A stretch of 12,917 nucleotides of DNA from Paenibacillus sp. (GTDB lineage: Bacteria; Bacillota; Bacilli; Paenibacillales; Paenibacillaceae). This document shows, one piece after another, positions 1 to 7,603 of the stretch. The notes under the pieces were generated by a model. It was not told the origin of the DNA. It saw nothing but the letters and a program-made list of their open reading frames with translations, and ran no database searches. The translations under genes were made by a program, and so were the position numbers. The stretch spans positions 1 through 12,917 of the forward strand of contig JAQSXN010000034.1 in assembly GCA_029256665.1 (NCBI GenBank). The letters are read 5' to 3'. Each line of letters begins with the position of its first letter. The first letter of the stretch is position 1.

Positions 1-1163
1 CTGACGCAGCCGGCGAGCGCGGTGCAGCCGATGAGCGCGAGCGCCTCCGTGCCGCGGGCGTCGCGGTACAGCATGACGTTGATCGGCTCGGCCAGCAGCA
101 CGAGACCGATCGAAGCGGCCGCGCCGACGAGCCATGCCATGCGCAGCAGCAGCGTAAGCCGCAGCTGCAGCAGCTCTGGCCGCAGCTCGGTACGCGCTCG
201 CACGAGGCCGGGCGCCAGCGCGGCCGCTCCCGCGCCGGCGGCCATGACGACGAGCTGCACGAGCGGCTGCCCCCGGCCGTAGACGCCGAAGAGGCTCATC
301 GCTTCCTCGGGCGACAGCCCGTCCGAGCGCAGCAGCGCCGGCACCGTGAAGCTGTCTACCGCGGCGACGGCCGGCACGACCAGCGCGGCTAGCGCCGCGG
401 GCAATGCCAGCGTCGTCAGCTCCTTCAGCTCGCCGAGCAGCTTGCGCTTGCTTACGACGGCCGAGCGGCTCGAGCGGCCGCCTCTCCATGGCGCGCTGCG
501 CGAGCCGAGACTAAGCAGCAGCAGCGACACGGCAGCGCCGGCAGCGGAGCCGAGCATGACGCCGGCCGTGATCGAAGCGTCGTTCCAGCCCGCCGCAAGC
601 CCTGCCGAGAGCGCGAGGAGCATGACGACGACGCGCGCGAGCTGGTCCGCAAGCTGCGATGCGGCGGATAACGCCATGCGCCGCATGCCTTGCATGTACC
701 CGCGCAGCGCGGCGGCGAACGGCGCGAGCAACAGCGACAGCGCAAGCACGCGAATCGCGGGCGCCACCGCGGAATCCCCGAGCCATGCCGCCGTTTGATC
801 GGCCGTCGCCCACATCAGCGCCGCTGCGACGACGCCCGTGGCGCCGAGCAGCAACAAAGCCGCGAGCAGCGTGCTGCGCGTCCGGGCCTGTCCCGATTCC
901 GCACTTACTTCCGCTTCGCCCAAGCGGGCGGCGACGAGAATGGATACCGCCGTCGGCAATCCGGCCGTAGCCAGCACGGCGATCATTTGGTAAAACGGAT
1001 AAACGGCGTTGTACATTCCAAAGACGCGGTCTCCCGCCATATTCTGAAGCGGAATCTTCTGCAGCGCGCCGATCAGCTTCGACAGCAGCGCGGCCCCGGC
1101 CATTAGCGCGACGCCATGGCGCCACAACCGCGGCGGCTTTCCGCCTTGATTCTCCCCGATCAA
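1..1163 (-). CDS. yabM: YabM-like polysaccharide/lipid flippase (MurJ/MATE superfamily), partial
   Basis: This is a multi-pass membrane protein of the polysaccharide-biosynthesis/SpoVB-like flippase family, which moves lipid-linked sugars or wall precursors across the cytoplasmic membrane. About 387 codons are visible; the C-terminus lies beyond the left edge, where family members usually reach about 500-550 residues. The N-terminal region reads LSKLIGALQKIPLQNMAG, followed by FGMYNAVYPFYQMIAVLATAG, typical of the first two helices in SpoVB/YabM proteins, and ALRGYMQGMRRM occurs near residue 150. Long Ala/Leu-rich hydrophobic stretches follow. No ATG fits the start; TTG at 1163 is preceded by GGAAGG at 8 nt and puts about ten residues before the first helix. 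Location directly after spoVT matches Bacillus subtilis spoVT-yabM, which is why YabM is preferred over its paralogue SpoVB. The exact substrate is unknown. The other-frame ORFs here are shadows of this gene. Confidence 0.85.
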   Translation of the reverse strand, partial: MIGENQGGKPPRLWRHGVALMAGAALLSKLIGALQKIPLQNMAGDRVFGMYNAVYPFYQMIAVLATAGLPTAVSILVAARLGEAEVSAESGQARTRSTLLAALLLLGATGVVAAALMWATADQTAAWLGDSAVAPAIRVLALSLLLAPFAAALRGYMQGMRRMALSAASQLADQLARVVVMLLALSAGLAAGWNDASITAGVMLGSAAGAAVSLLLLSLGSRSAPWRGGRSSRSAVVSKRKLLGELKELTTLALPAALAALVVPAVAAVDSFTVPALLRSDGLSPEEAMSLFGVYGRGQPLVQLVVMAAGAGAAALAPGLVRARTELRPELLQLRLTLLLRMAWLVGAAASIGLVLLAEPINVMLYRDARGTEALALIGCTALAGCV

Positions 1164-1218
1164 GTTGCAACCTTCCGCATCATCTTCCTTAGCCCCACTT
1201 TTTCCCTGTATTGATTCG

Positions 1219-1224
1219 ATTATA
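1219..1224 (-). promoter_or_regulatory. Possible -10 element for the flippase gene
   Basis: A perfect TATAAT is read on the minus strand about 55 nt before the TTG start, which would give a leader of roughly 50 nt. No good -35 is seen at 16-18 bp (GGTGCC at 17 bp). A 6-bp inverted repeat, GGGGCT/AGCCCC (1232-1237 and 1253-1258), overlaps the expected -35 region. It could be a sigma-A site needing help, or chance. Confidence 0.35.
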
Positions 1225-1394
1225 CCTTATCGGGGCTGTTAGGCACCAGACGAGCCCCTCCCCGTTCTTGTTACCGAACCCGCCACTCGTTCGCTCACCA
1301 TCCACTCACTTTGTAATCGATTTTTCGATCTTATTCTTCATCCCCCCGGCACGCGGTTGCAAGAGCGGGTTTTGCGAATCCGCCAACGCCAAGA

Positions 1395-1434
1395 GGCCTC
1401 CACCCCGGCGCTAAAGCACGCTTGTGTGGAAGCC
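1395..1434 (-). terminator. Weak hairpin downstream of spoVT
   Basis: GGCTTCCAC and GTGGAGGCC (minus-strand sense) form a 9-bp stem with one G-U pair around a 22-nt loop, starting about 33 nt after the spoVT stop. The following bases are TCTTGGCG, so the U-tract is poor. It could slow or terminate spoVT transcription, but this is uncertain. Confidence 0.3.
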
Positions 1435-1466
1435 TTATGTTTGGTTCGCTACAGGCAGTCCTACTG

Positions 1467-2009
1467 CTACTGTTCCATCTGCTTGGCAAGGAATCCGGCC
1501 GCCGTCTCGGCCATCTTCGTCTCCATCTGGGCCATCTTGACGGAGTCGTCCTTGCTCAGCAGCACGACCGTCCCGATGGGATCGCCGCCCGCGATGATCG
1601 GCGCCACGACGAAGGAGCTGTACGCCTCTTGCACGTCCTTGACGATCTCGTAGTTGCCGCCGTTCGTCTCCGTCAGCGTCTTGCGATTGTCCATGCACGA
1701 TTCCAGAGCCGAGCCGACCGCCTTGTCCATCAGTTCCTTCTTGGAGGCGCCGGCCACGGTAATAATCGTATCCCGGTCGGAGATCAAGGTGATATGGCCC
1801 GTGCTTTCGAACAACGATTCCGCGTACTCCTTCGCGAAGTCGCCTAGCTCCCCGATCGGGGAATATTTCTTCAGGATGACCTCTCCGTCGCGGTCCACGA
1901 ATATTTCGAGCGGATCGCCTTCCCGGATTCGCAGCGTACGGCGAATTTCCTTCGGAATCACCACACGACCAAGATCATCGATGCGACGTACAATTCCAGT
2001 TGCTTTCAT
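1467..2009 (-). CDS. spoVT: Stage V sporulation protein T, AbrB-type regulator
   Basis: This is a DNA-binding regulator of forespore (sigma-G dependent) genes during endospore formation. At 180 residues it is close to B. subtilis SpoVT (178). Residues 1-50 are the AbrB/SpoVT swapped-hairpin DNA-binding domain (MKATGIVRRIDDLGRVVIP, then KEIRRTLRIREGDPLEIF), almost invariant in the family. Residues about 55-180 are the GAF-like domain, ending in AAGFLAKQMEQ. An in-frame GTG at 2030 would add seven residues, but the family begins at MKATG and GGGG lies 11 nt before ATG 2009, so the shorter form was chosen. The start context is weak in either case. No convincing sigma-G promoter pair was found upstream, though the gene is forespore-expressed in Bacillus. 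Downstream is the YabM-like flippase, the conserved neighbour. Confidence 0.95.
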   Translation of the reverse strand: MKATGIVRRIDDLGRVVIPKEIRRTLRIREGDPLEIFVDRDGEVILKKYSPIGELGDFAKEYAESLFESTGHITLISDRDTIITVAGASKKELMDKAVGSALESCMDNRKTLTETNGGNYEIVKDVQEAYSSFVVAPIIAGGDPIGTVVLLSKDDSVKMAQMETKMAETAAGFLAKQMEQ

Positions 2010-2466
2010 TTCTTGTTGCCCCGCTTTCACTAGAAGATTTTGAATACACTGGATGCCAGCCTTGCTTCAAAATATAGGAAAGTATAAGCATTCTCCATAC
2101 TCGACCTATATTTCTCGGAATGAACTTACTTCGCCGCCAAAGGACGGCGACTTTCGTTTCACCTTGCCCGGGCGAATATCTCCGAATCATTATTGCGCCG
2201 TAGTGGGTCCGCATCCCCCTGGCTTCATAGAAGGGAATACCCTTCATCGTAAAATTTTGAATCTGACCATAGTATTCAACTGCTCCCAAATTCTTATGCA
2301 CGCCTCCAGCCGCCCCCTGCTTGCCGATTCGTCGGCAAAGCGCGCCAGCTCGTACGGCCCGGGCAAGCTATGCGTATGAAGTGCAAAGAGCCCCATCCCT
2401 TACAGGATTAGGCTCTTACTATCCCCATTACCGGGTTCAATTACGCATGTCGGGCACTGCATTTTC
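2010..2466. other. Gene-free stretch between urtE and spoVT
   Basis: No supported gene is present in these 457 bases. They contain the putative urt operon terminator (2386-2417) and a short 6-bp stem-loop TCGCCG/CGGCGA (2131-2136 and 2145-2150), followed on the plus strand by CTTTCGTTTC. They must also hold the spoVT promoter, which I could not place. The short reading frames in both directions lack ribosome binding sites and resemble no family I know. Confidence 0.6.
2386..2417 (-). terminator. Probable rho-independent terminator of the urt operon
   Basis: AAGAGCC (2386-2392) pairs with GGCTCTT (2411-2417), and ATCC (2395-2398) with GGAT (2405-2408), giving an 11-bp two-part stem with a small CTTACA loop. 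Read on the minus strand it begins about 50 nt after the urtE stop and is followed by a short T-rich tail (TTTGCACTT). The U-tract is modest, so efficiency is uncertain. Confidence 0.6.
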
Positions 2467-3171
2467 CTACACCGTCAAATATTGCCGCACGACATCGTCG
2501 TTTAGTCCCGCAAGATCGCCTTCCCAAGCGACGGAGCCTTTGTCCAGCACGTAGAAATAGTCGCCGACGCTCCTGACGAAGTCCAGACTTTGCTCCGCGA
2601 GCAGGATCGCCGTCCGCCCCTCCGTCTTGATGGAGCGGATGACTTCCCGGATGTCGTCGACGATGGAGGGCTGGATTCCTTCGCAAGGCTCGTCGAGCAG
2701 CAACACCTCCGGCTTAGAAGCCAGCGCTCTCGCGAACGCAAGCTGCTGCTGCTGCCCTCCGCTGAGATCGCCGCCGCGCCGCTCGTACATCGTAGGCAGC
2801 ACCGGGAACTTCTCGATCGCCTCGGGCGGGATCACGTCGCCTCCCTGCTTCTTCGTCCGCGAGGCTTCGAGCCCCAGCAGCAGGTTCTCGTATACCGACA
2901 GCTGGGCAAAAATCTCCCTGCCCTGCGGCACGTACCCGATCCCGCTTTTGGCCCGTACTCCCGGCGCCTTCCTTGTTAAATCCACGCCGTTGTAGCTGAC
3001 CGTGCCTTCCCGCGCCTTCAGAATGCCCATGATGCTTTTCATCAGCGTCGTCTTGCCGACGCCGTTGCGTCCCATGAGGCAAACGACCTGGCCGGGCTTC
3101 ACGCGGAGCGTGACGTTTCTCAGGATGACGCTTTCCCCATAGCCCGACTCAAGCTGTTGAACGGCTAGCAT
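2467..3171 (-). CDS. urtE: Urea ABC transporter ATP-binding protein UrtE
   Basis: This is one of two ATPases driving the urea importer, a LivF-type subunit on the cytoplasmic face. The 234 residues carry Walker A GRNGVGKTT (34-42), Q-loop in YVPQGREIF (Q83), signature LSGGQ (136-140), Walker B VLLLDEP (156-162), then CEGIQPSIVDDI, the UrtE-type sequence after Walker B. The usual H-loop histidine is replaced by Gln in LLAEQ (Q192), normal for LivF/UrtE subunits. ATG 3171 is chosen because AGGAGG (3182-3187) lies 10 nt before it; an in-frame GTG at 3180 is only 1 nt from that site. The start overlaps the urtD end by 23 bp, suggesting translational coupling. It is the last gene of the operon and is followed by a terminator. 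Confidence 0.95.
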   Translation of the reverse strand: MLAVQQLESGYGESVILRNVTLRVKPGQVVCLMGRNGVGKTTLMKSIMGILKAREGTVSYNGVDLTRKAPGVRAKSGIGYVPQGREIFAQLSVYENLLLGLEASRTKKQGGDVIPPEAIEKFPVLPTMYERRGGDLSGGQQQQLAFARALASKPEVLLLDEPCEGIQPSIVDDIREVIRSIKTEGRTAILLAEQSLDFVRSVGDYFYVLDKGSVAWEGDLAGLNDDVVRQYLTV

Positions 3172-3931
3172 GCTCCTCACGCCTCCTGCCCAAATAAACT
3201 TCCGCCACGCGGTCGTCGCCCTGCACTTCCTCCATGGACCCTTCCTTCAGCAGCTTGCCTTCGTGCATAACCGTAACCTTGCTCGCGAAATTGCGAACGA
3301 ACTCCATGTCGTGCTCCACGACGACGACGGACCGCTCGCGCGCAATCTCGTGCAGCAGCTCGCCCGTCTTGTCGGTTTCCTTGTCGGTCATGCCGGCCAC
3401 GGGTTCATCGAGCAGCAACACCTCTGGCTCCTGCAGCAGCATCATGCCGATTTCGAGCCACTGCTTCTCTCCGTGCGACAATCCGCCGGCGCGCCACGTT
3501 TCCTTGTCGGCAAGGCCGATCATGTCAAGCTGACCCCGCATTCGGTCTTCCTCTTCCTTCTTCATCCGGGCGAACAGCGTGGCGAACACGCCGCGGTTCT
3601 GCCGCATGGCAATCTCCAGATTCTCCAGGACGGTCATATCCTTGAAGATCGACGGCGCCTGGAATTTCCGCCCGATGCCAAGCTCCGCGATTTGGTGCTC
3701 ATGCTTGCGCGTAATATCGACGTTTCCGTCAAAGGTGATTTTGCCCGCGGATGGCCTTACCTTGCCGCAGATTACGTCCAGCATCGTCGTTTTGCCTGCC
3801 CCGTTGGGGCCGATAAGGAAGCGCAGCTCCCCCTTTTCCAGTGCCAGGCTCATGCCCTGCACCGCCTTGAAGCCGTCGAACTCGACCGTCACGTCCTCGC
3901 ATTGCAAGATTGCCGCTTGTTTGCCCGCCAT
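3149..3931 (-). CDS. urtD: Urea ABC transporter ATP-binding protein UrtD
   Basis: This is the LivG-type ATPase of the urea importer, 260 residues. Walker A is GPNGAGKTT (41-49), the Q-loop is in FQAPSIF (Q91), the ABC signature is the UrtD-diagnostic LSHGEKQWLEIGM (151-163), Walker B is VLLLDEP (171-177), and the H-loop is VVEHDMEFV (H207). The open frame extends upstream to 4165 into the urtC coding region, but ATG 3931 has AGGAGG (3940-3945) 8 nt before it, whereas ATG 3937 is only 2 nt from it. An 85-bp gap separates it from urtC and it overlaps urtE by 23 bp. UrtD and UrtE are expected to form the nucleotide-binding heterodimer. Confidence 0.95.
   Translation of the reverse strand: MAGKQAAILQCEDVTVEFDGFKAVQGMSLALEKGELRFLIGPNGAGKTTMLDVICGKVRPSAGKITFDGNVDITRKHEHQIAELGIGRKFQAPSIFKDMTVLENLEIAMRQNRGVFATLFARMKKEEEDRMRGQLDMIGLADKETWRAGGLSHGEKQWLEIGMMLLQEPEVLLLDEPVAGMTDKETDKTGELLHEIARERSVVVVEHDMEFVRNFASKVTVMHEGKLLKEGSMEEVQGDDRVAEVYLGRRREEHASRSTA
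3182..3187 (-). promoter_or_regulatory. Ribosome binding site that fixes the urtE start
   Basis: AGGAGG in minus-strand sense lies inside the urtD coding region, 10 nt before ATG 3171 and only 1 nt before GTG 3180. The spacing favours the ATG. Confidence 0.7.
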
Positions 3932-3939
3932 CTCCATTC

Positions 3940-3945
3940 CCTCCT
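3940..3945 (-). promoter_or_regulatory. Ribosome binding site that fixes the urtD start
   Basis: AGGAGG in minus-strand sense is 8 nt before ATG 3931 and 2 nt before ATG 3937. It supports the shorter UrtD and excludes the long upstream extension into urtC. Confidence 0.75.
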
Positions 3946-4016
3946 CATATCTCTCACCGCTTGCTACAACAACCGTTAACTCTGCAACAGTCCGGAGTCC
4001 GCCCCCGCTTACCCCG

Positions 4017-5138
4017 CTATCCCTGCGGAACGCTGCCTTCCTTTTCTCCACCGGGCTTGAGCTTGCGACCCGAGCCCGAACCTCTAATCCAGACCGGCCA
4101 CTTCCGCTTTCCGCCTTTCCATTGGAACAAACCCGCCACGCCCTTTGGCATGAAGACGACGACAATGACGAACATGGCTCCCATAAAGAACAGCCAGCCG
4201 TCCGGGTATGCGGTGCTGAATTCGCTCTTCGCCCAATTCATGAGAACGGCGCCGAGCGCTGCCCCGATAAGGGTGCCCCTGCCTCCGATCGCGACCCACA
4301 GCACCATCTCGATCGATGGCACGATGCCAAGCATCGACGGCGAGATAATGCCGACATGCAGGACGAACAGCATGCCGGCTATCCCCGCGATCGCCGCCGA
4401 TACCGTGAAGATGACCATTTGATAAACCGCCGGGTTGTAGCCGATGAACCGAACCCGATTCTCCCCGTCGCGTATGGCGCGAAGCACCTTGCCGAACCGG
4501 CTCCCCGTCAAATACCGGCATAAGATAAAGATGCCGATCAGCGCCGCCGCCGTCACCCAGTAGAGCGCCCGCTTCGTCTCCGGGGCGGCTAGCGAGTACC
4601 CGAGCAGCGTGGAGTAGCCCGTAACGCCGTTCGTTCCGCCCGTAAACGCCTGTTGACCGACGAGCAGCGTCGTCGTAATGATGACGAGCGCCTGCGTCAG
4701 GATCGTGAAGTAGACGCCCCTGATCCGGTTGCGGAACGTAAAGTATCCCAATCCGAGCGCTAGCAAGGCGGGGATTAGGACGCCAAGCGCCACCGCCATT
4801 CCGAAATGCTCGAACGGCTGCCAGAACAGCGGCAGCTCCTTGAGCCCGCTCCAGCCCATGAAGTCGGGCAGCTTGCCGCCGCTCGCCTCCAGCTTGAGAT
4901 ACATGGCCATCGCATAGGCGCCAAGTCCGAAGAAGATGCCATGGCCAAGACTGAGAATGCCCGTATAACCCCATATGAGATCAAGCCCTAGCGCGACGAT
5001 CGCGAAGGCCAGAAATTTCGCCAGAAGATTCAGCCTGAAGTCGCTGAATACGAGCGGGGCGCAGAACAGCGCCGTGGCCGTCACCGCGTATGCCCCCAAT
5101 ATCCACCATCGATTCCCCGTTATACGAGCCAGCCGCAT
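4017..5138 (-). CDS. urtC: Urea ABC transporter permease UrtC
   Basis: This is the LivM-type permease of the urea importer, 373 residues with many hydrophobic helices. Family sequences visible are LGLDLIWGYTGILSLGHGIFFGLGAYAM near residue 40-65, TGGTNGVTGY near the middle, the EAA-like cytoplasmic loop GKVLRAIRDGENRVRFIGYNP, and WVAIGGRGTLIGAALGA near the C-terminus. The insertion after the third hydrophobic segment (GGKLPDFMGWSGLKELPLFW) is typical of UrtC compared with plain LivM. ATG 5138 is preferred over an in-frame GTG at 5150, because the purine-rich AGAAGGTGG sits 8 nt before the ATG. The C-terminus is a short basic, glycine-rich tail. It pairs with UrtB to form the channel. Confidence 0.94.
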   Translation of the reverse strand: MRLARITGNRWWILGAYAVTATALFCAPLVFSDFRLNLLAKFLAFAIVALGLDLIWGYTGILSLGHGIFFGLGAYAMAMYLKLEASGGKLPDFMGWSGLKELPLFWQPFEHFGMAVALGVLIPALLALGLGYFTFRNRIRGVYFTILTQALVIITTTLLVGQQAFTGGTNGVTGYSTLLGYSLAAPETKRALYWVTAAALIGIFILCRYLTGSRFGKVLRAIRDGENRVRFIGYNPAVYQMVIFTVSAAIAGIAGMLFVLHVGIISPSMLGIVPSIEMVLWVAIGGRGTLIGAALGAVLMNWAKSEFSTAYPDGWLFFMGAMFVIVVVFMPKGVAGLFQWKGGKRKWPVWIRGSGSGRKLKPGGEKEGSVPQG

Positions 5139-5176
5139 ATCGCATTCCACCTTCTCTACGCATATCGTTCCTGTCT

Positions 5177-6082
5177 TTAATCAAGCGAGCGCGTACGCAT
5201 GGCGACCAGCCCGGATGGCTTCCATTGCAGGAACGCGACAATACATACGAACACCAGCACCTTGCCAAGCGAAGCATTGGTCCAATATTCGAACAACGTA
5301 TTGAACATGCCGATGCCCGTGGCCCCAAGCACCGTACCGACCAGCTTGCCTACGCCGCCGAGGACGACGACCATGAATGCGTCGACGATATAATAAGTGC
5401 CGAGCGATGGACCGATCGGCCCCAATAACGTCAGAGCGCAGCCCGCGATACCCGCGATGCCCGATCCGATCGCGAACGTCATCGCGTCTACCCTTCTGGT
5501 CGATACGCCGAGACATGCCGCCATCTCCCGGTTCTGCATGACGGCTCTCATCCGGCGGCCCTCATGGCTGCGGTAAATATACAGGTACATGGCAACCAAA
5601 CAAGCGATGACAAGCGCGATAATGAACAACCGTTTGTAAGGGAGCAGCGTCCCTCCGAATATTTGCAGGCCGCCGTCCAACCACGTCGGGCTCTTGACCG
5701 CGACGTTCGGCGCGCCGAAGATCGTCCTCGCCAGCTGCTGGAGCACCAGGCCGACGCCCCACGTCGCAAGCAAGCTGTCGAGCGGTCTGCCGTACAGAAA
5801 ACGAATGAGTCCCATCTCGAGCAAGAGCCCGATGACAAACGCGATGGCGAAGCTTGCCGGAATCGCGAGCACGAAGTACCAATCGAACATGGATGCCGGC
5901 ATATAGTCCAGAAACAGATTTTGCGTCAAATACGTGGCATACGCGCCGATCATGATGAGCTCGCCGTGCGCCATGTTGATCACCTTCATCAATCCGAACG
6001 TGATCGCGAGCCCAAGCGCTACAAGAAGCAGAATCGAGCTGATGCTGAGCCCGTTGAACAGTTGCAGTATGAAGAGTTCCAT
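5177..6082 (-). CDS. urtB: Urea ABC transporter permease UrtB
   Basis: This is the LivH-type permease of the urea importer, 301 residues. The N-terminal [22 protein letters not shown] and the following GAYATY are hallmarks of LivH/Urt[29 protein letters not shown] is typical of UrtB. The cytoplasmic loop reads [20 protein letters not shown], followed by [30 protein letters not shown] lies 7 nt before ATG 6082. The gene is 146 bp from urtA, with a stem-loop in the gap, and 38 bp from urtC. UrtB is shorter than some proteobacterial UrtB proteins that carry an extra N-terminal extracellular region; that extension is absent here. Confidence 0.94.
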   Translation of the reverse strand: MELFILQLFNGLSISSILLLVALGLAITFGLMKVINMAHGELIMIGAYATYLTQNLFLDYMPASMFDWYFVLAIPASFAIAFVIGLLLEMGLIRFLYGRPLDSLLATWGVGLVLQQLARTIFGAPNVAVKSPTWLDGGLQIFGGTLLPYKRLFIIALVIACLVAMYLYIYRSHEGRRMRAVMQNREMAACLGVSTRRVDAMTFAIGSGIAGIAGCALTLLGPIGPSLGTYYIVDAFMVVVLGGVGKLVGTVLGATGIGMFNTLFEYWTNASLGKVLVFVCIVAFLQWKPSGLVAMRTRSLD

Positions 6083-6123
6083 TACATCGCTCCCCTAGCG
6101 GCGATAACCGTCAGAAAGCAAGA

Positions 6124-6166
6124 AGGAGGAAGCATTCGATCAGGTTGCTCCCGAACACTTCCTCCT
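6124..6166 (-). terminator. Stem-loop between urtA and urtB (partial terminator or mRNA stabiliser)
   Basis: AGGAGGAAG (6124-6132) pairs with CTTCCTCCT (6158-6166); after a symmetric CA/CA internal loop, TTCG (6135-6138) pairs with CGAA (6152-6155). In the operon (minus) sense, the stem is followed by TCTTGCTTTCTG, a moderately U-rich tail. It starts about 60 nt after the urtA stop. A leaky terminator or 3'-end stabiliser at this place would give more binding protein than permease, a common design in binding-protein operons. Confidence 0.65.
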
Positions 6167-6228
6167 CCCGCATCTCGTGGCCGCTTCGTTATCCTATTGT
6201 CAAACCTGCCATACGCGGGCTGCCGCTC

Positions 6229-7488
6229 TTAAGGCTGAATGCTTGCGGCCCACGCGTAGCCCTTCAGGAACGGATCCGGCTTAACGGCTTCGCCGGAATT
6301 CCACAGCTCCTTGAATTGTCCGTCGGATTGCACTTCGCCGATCCGCACCGTCTTGTAGATATGCTGCGTCTCGCCGTCGATCTTGACCTTGCCGCTCGGA
6401 GCGTCCCACTCCAGCTCCTTCGCCGCTTCCTTGACGGCCGCGACGTCCGTCGATCCTGCCTTCTCCACCGCGGCAGCCCATAAGTAAACCGCCGTGTAGC
6501 CTGCCTCGATCGGGTCGGCCGTTACGCGCTCGTCGCCGTACTTCGCTTTGTAGCTCTCCACGAACTTCGCGTTAGTAGGCGTATCCGTCGTTTGGTAGTA
6601 GTTCCAGGCGGCCAGATGTCCGGCCAGCACGTCGACGCCGATGCCGCGAATCTCTTCTTCGGCCACCGATACCGACAACGTCGTCATGTCCTGGGCCGTA
6701 ATGCCCGCATCCTTCAATTGTTTGAAGAAGGCTACGTTGCTGTCCCCGTTCAGCGTGTTGTACACGATGTCCGGATCGGCCGCTTTGATTTTGCTGATAA
6801 TCGTACTGTAGTCCGTATGGCCAAGCGGCGTATACTCTTCGCCTACGAGCTCTCCGCCCTCCGCCTTAAGCTGTTCTTTGATAATCAGGTTCGCGGTGCG
6901 CGGGAAGACGTAGTCGGAGCCCAGCAGATAGAACTTCTTGCCCCGGTTCTCCAGCAGCCAAGTGACCGACGGCACGATCTGTTGATTCGTCGTTGCCCCC
7001 GTGTAGAAGATGTTGGGCGAAGCCTCGAGACCCTCGTATTGAACCGGGTACCAGAGCAGGCCGTTCAGCTCTTCGAATACCGGAAGCATCGCTTTGCGGC
7101 TTGCGGACGTCCATCCGCCGAATACCGTCGCGACTTTATCCTCCGATATCAGCTTGCGCGCCTTCTCCGCGAAAGTCGGCCAATCCGATGCGCCGTCCTC
7201 GAGAACGGGTACGATCTTTTTGCCCAGTACGCCCCCCGCCGCATTGATCTCTTCGATCGCCATCATCTCCGAGTCGATGACCGACATCTCGCTGATGGCC
7301 ATCGTTCCGCTCTGCGAATGGAGTATGCCTACCTTGATTTCGCCATCCGATCCCGCCGCGTCGGATGTTTCAGGCGCGTTCGTGCTCGACGATGCCGGTT
7401 CGTTGTTCCCTGAACAGCCTGCCAGCACCATGCTTACCGCCATAATCAGCAACCCCGTTTGATAGAACAAGCCCTTGCCCTTCTTCAT
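6229..7488 (-). CDS. urtA: Urea ABC transporter substrate-binding lipoprotein UrtA
   Basis: This extracellular, lipid-anchored receptor delivers urea (possibly also short-chain amides) to UrtBC. The 419 residues begin with a lipoprotein signal peptide: MKKGKG, a hydrophobic core, and lipobox LAGC with the lipidated Cys at 25. A Ser/Thr/Asn-rich linker (about 26-48) follows. The mature type I periplasmic-binding fold starts at [17 protein letters not shown]. Diagnostic UrtA/FmdD sequences follow: [52 protein letters not shown] and [21 protein letters not shown] lies 7 nt before the ATG. It is the first gene of the operon, after a strong nitrogen-regulated promoter. The related amide/urea receptor FmdD is the main alternative, but the full urtBCDE set behind it favours UrtA. 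Confidence 0.95.
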   Translation of the reverse strand: MKKGKGLFYQTGLLIMAVSMVLAGCSGNNEPASSSTNAPETSDAAGSDGEIKVGILHSQSGTMAISEMSVIDSEMMAIEEINAAGGVLGKKIVPVLEDGASDWPTFAEKARKLISEDKVATVFGGWTSASRKAMLPVFEELNGLLWYPVQYEGLEASPNIFYTGATTNQQIVPSVTWLLENRGKKFYLLGSDYVFPRTANLIIKEQLKAEGGELVGEEYTPLGHTDYSTIISKIKAADPDIVYNTLNGDSNVAFFKQLKDAGITAQDMTTLSVSVAEEEIRGIGVDVLAGHLAAWNYYQTTDTPTNAKFVESYKAKYGDERVTADPIEAGYTAVYLWAAAVEKAGSTDVAAVKEAAKELEWDAPSGKVKIDGETQHIYKTVRIGEVQSDGQFKELWNSGEAVKPDPFLKGYAWAASIQP

Positions 7489-7533
7489 CTCTCCACTCCC
7501 CGTTCCTTATGTATTTGTCTCTATTTCCGAACG

Positions 7534-7545
7534 ATTCCATGGAAT
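7534..7545. repeat. 12-bp perfect palindrome in the urtA leader
   Basis: ATTCCATGGAAT lies about 25-35 nt after the predicted transcription start and includes the ATG of a possible upstream ORF. It could be an operator for a second regulator or simply chance. Confidence 0.4.
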
Positions 7546-7573
7546 AGCCTTCCAATAATTCGTTCTGAGGTCC

Positions 7574-7603
7574 ATTATAGGGGTGGTTTTTTGTTTGTGT
7601 CAA
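7574..7603 (-). promoter_or_regulatory. Near-consensus sigma-A promoter of the urt operon
   Basis: On the minus strand TTGACA (7603-7598) and TATAAT (7579-7574) are both perfect matches, separated by 18 bp. Initiation is expected near 7567, giving a leader of about 80 nt before urtA. Such a strong core promoter normally needs a repressor, and a GlnR/TnrA box covers its -35. Confidence 0.85.

Larger units (their letters stand above)
1164..1466. other. Gene-free stretch between spoVT and the flippase gene
   Basis: No supported gene is visible. It holds the possible -10 element and GGGGCT/AGCCCC inverted repeat at the flippase end, and a weak hairpin after spoVT. The 303-bp length suggests that spoVT and the flippase are transcribed separately. 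An 11-codon ATG reading frame (MKNKIEKSITK) lies directly against a run of G with no spacing and is not supported. Confidence 0.6.

Noticed and set aside
511..1170. A 219-codon minus-strand frame within the flippase region
   Set aside because: It is Arg/Ala-rich and out of frame with the membrane protein, which reads through the whole region with proper hydrophobic helices.
2010..2030. GTG start at 2030 for SpoVT
   Set aside because: It adds seven residues not present in the family, and no ribosome binding site precedes it.
2131..2150. TCGCCG/CGGCGA stem-loop as a strong terminator
   Set aside because: The stem is only 6 bp and the trailing T-rich tract exists on the plus strand, where no gene ends.
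2053..2379. Short opposing frames of about 108 codons in the spoVT-urtE spacer
   Set aside because: They have no ribosome binding site, no domain, and one overlaps the predicted urt terminator.
3170..3979. A 269-codon plus-strand frame opposite urtD
   Set aside because: It is rich in His, Leu and Arg as expected of a reverse-complement shadow; no family resemblance.
3932..4165. N-terminal extension of UrtD by 78 residues
   Set aside because: The added part overlaps the urtC coding region in another frame; the ABC domain starts at ATG 3931, which has a correctly spaced AGGAGG.
3579..4523. A 314-codon plus-strand frame across urtD and urtC
   Set aside because: It is antisense to two clear transporter genes, spans their junction, and shows low-complexity composition caused by GC-rich codons.
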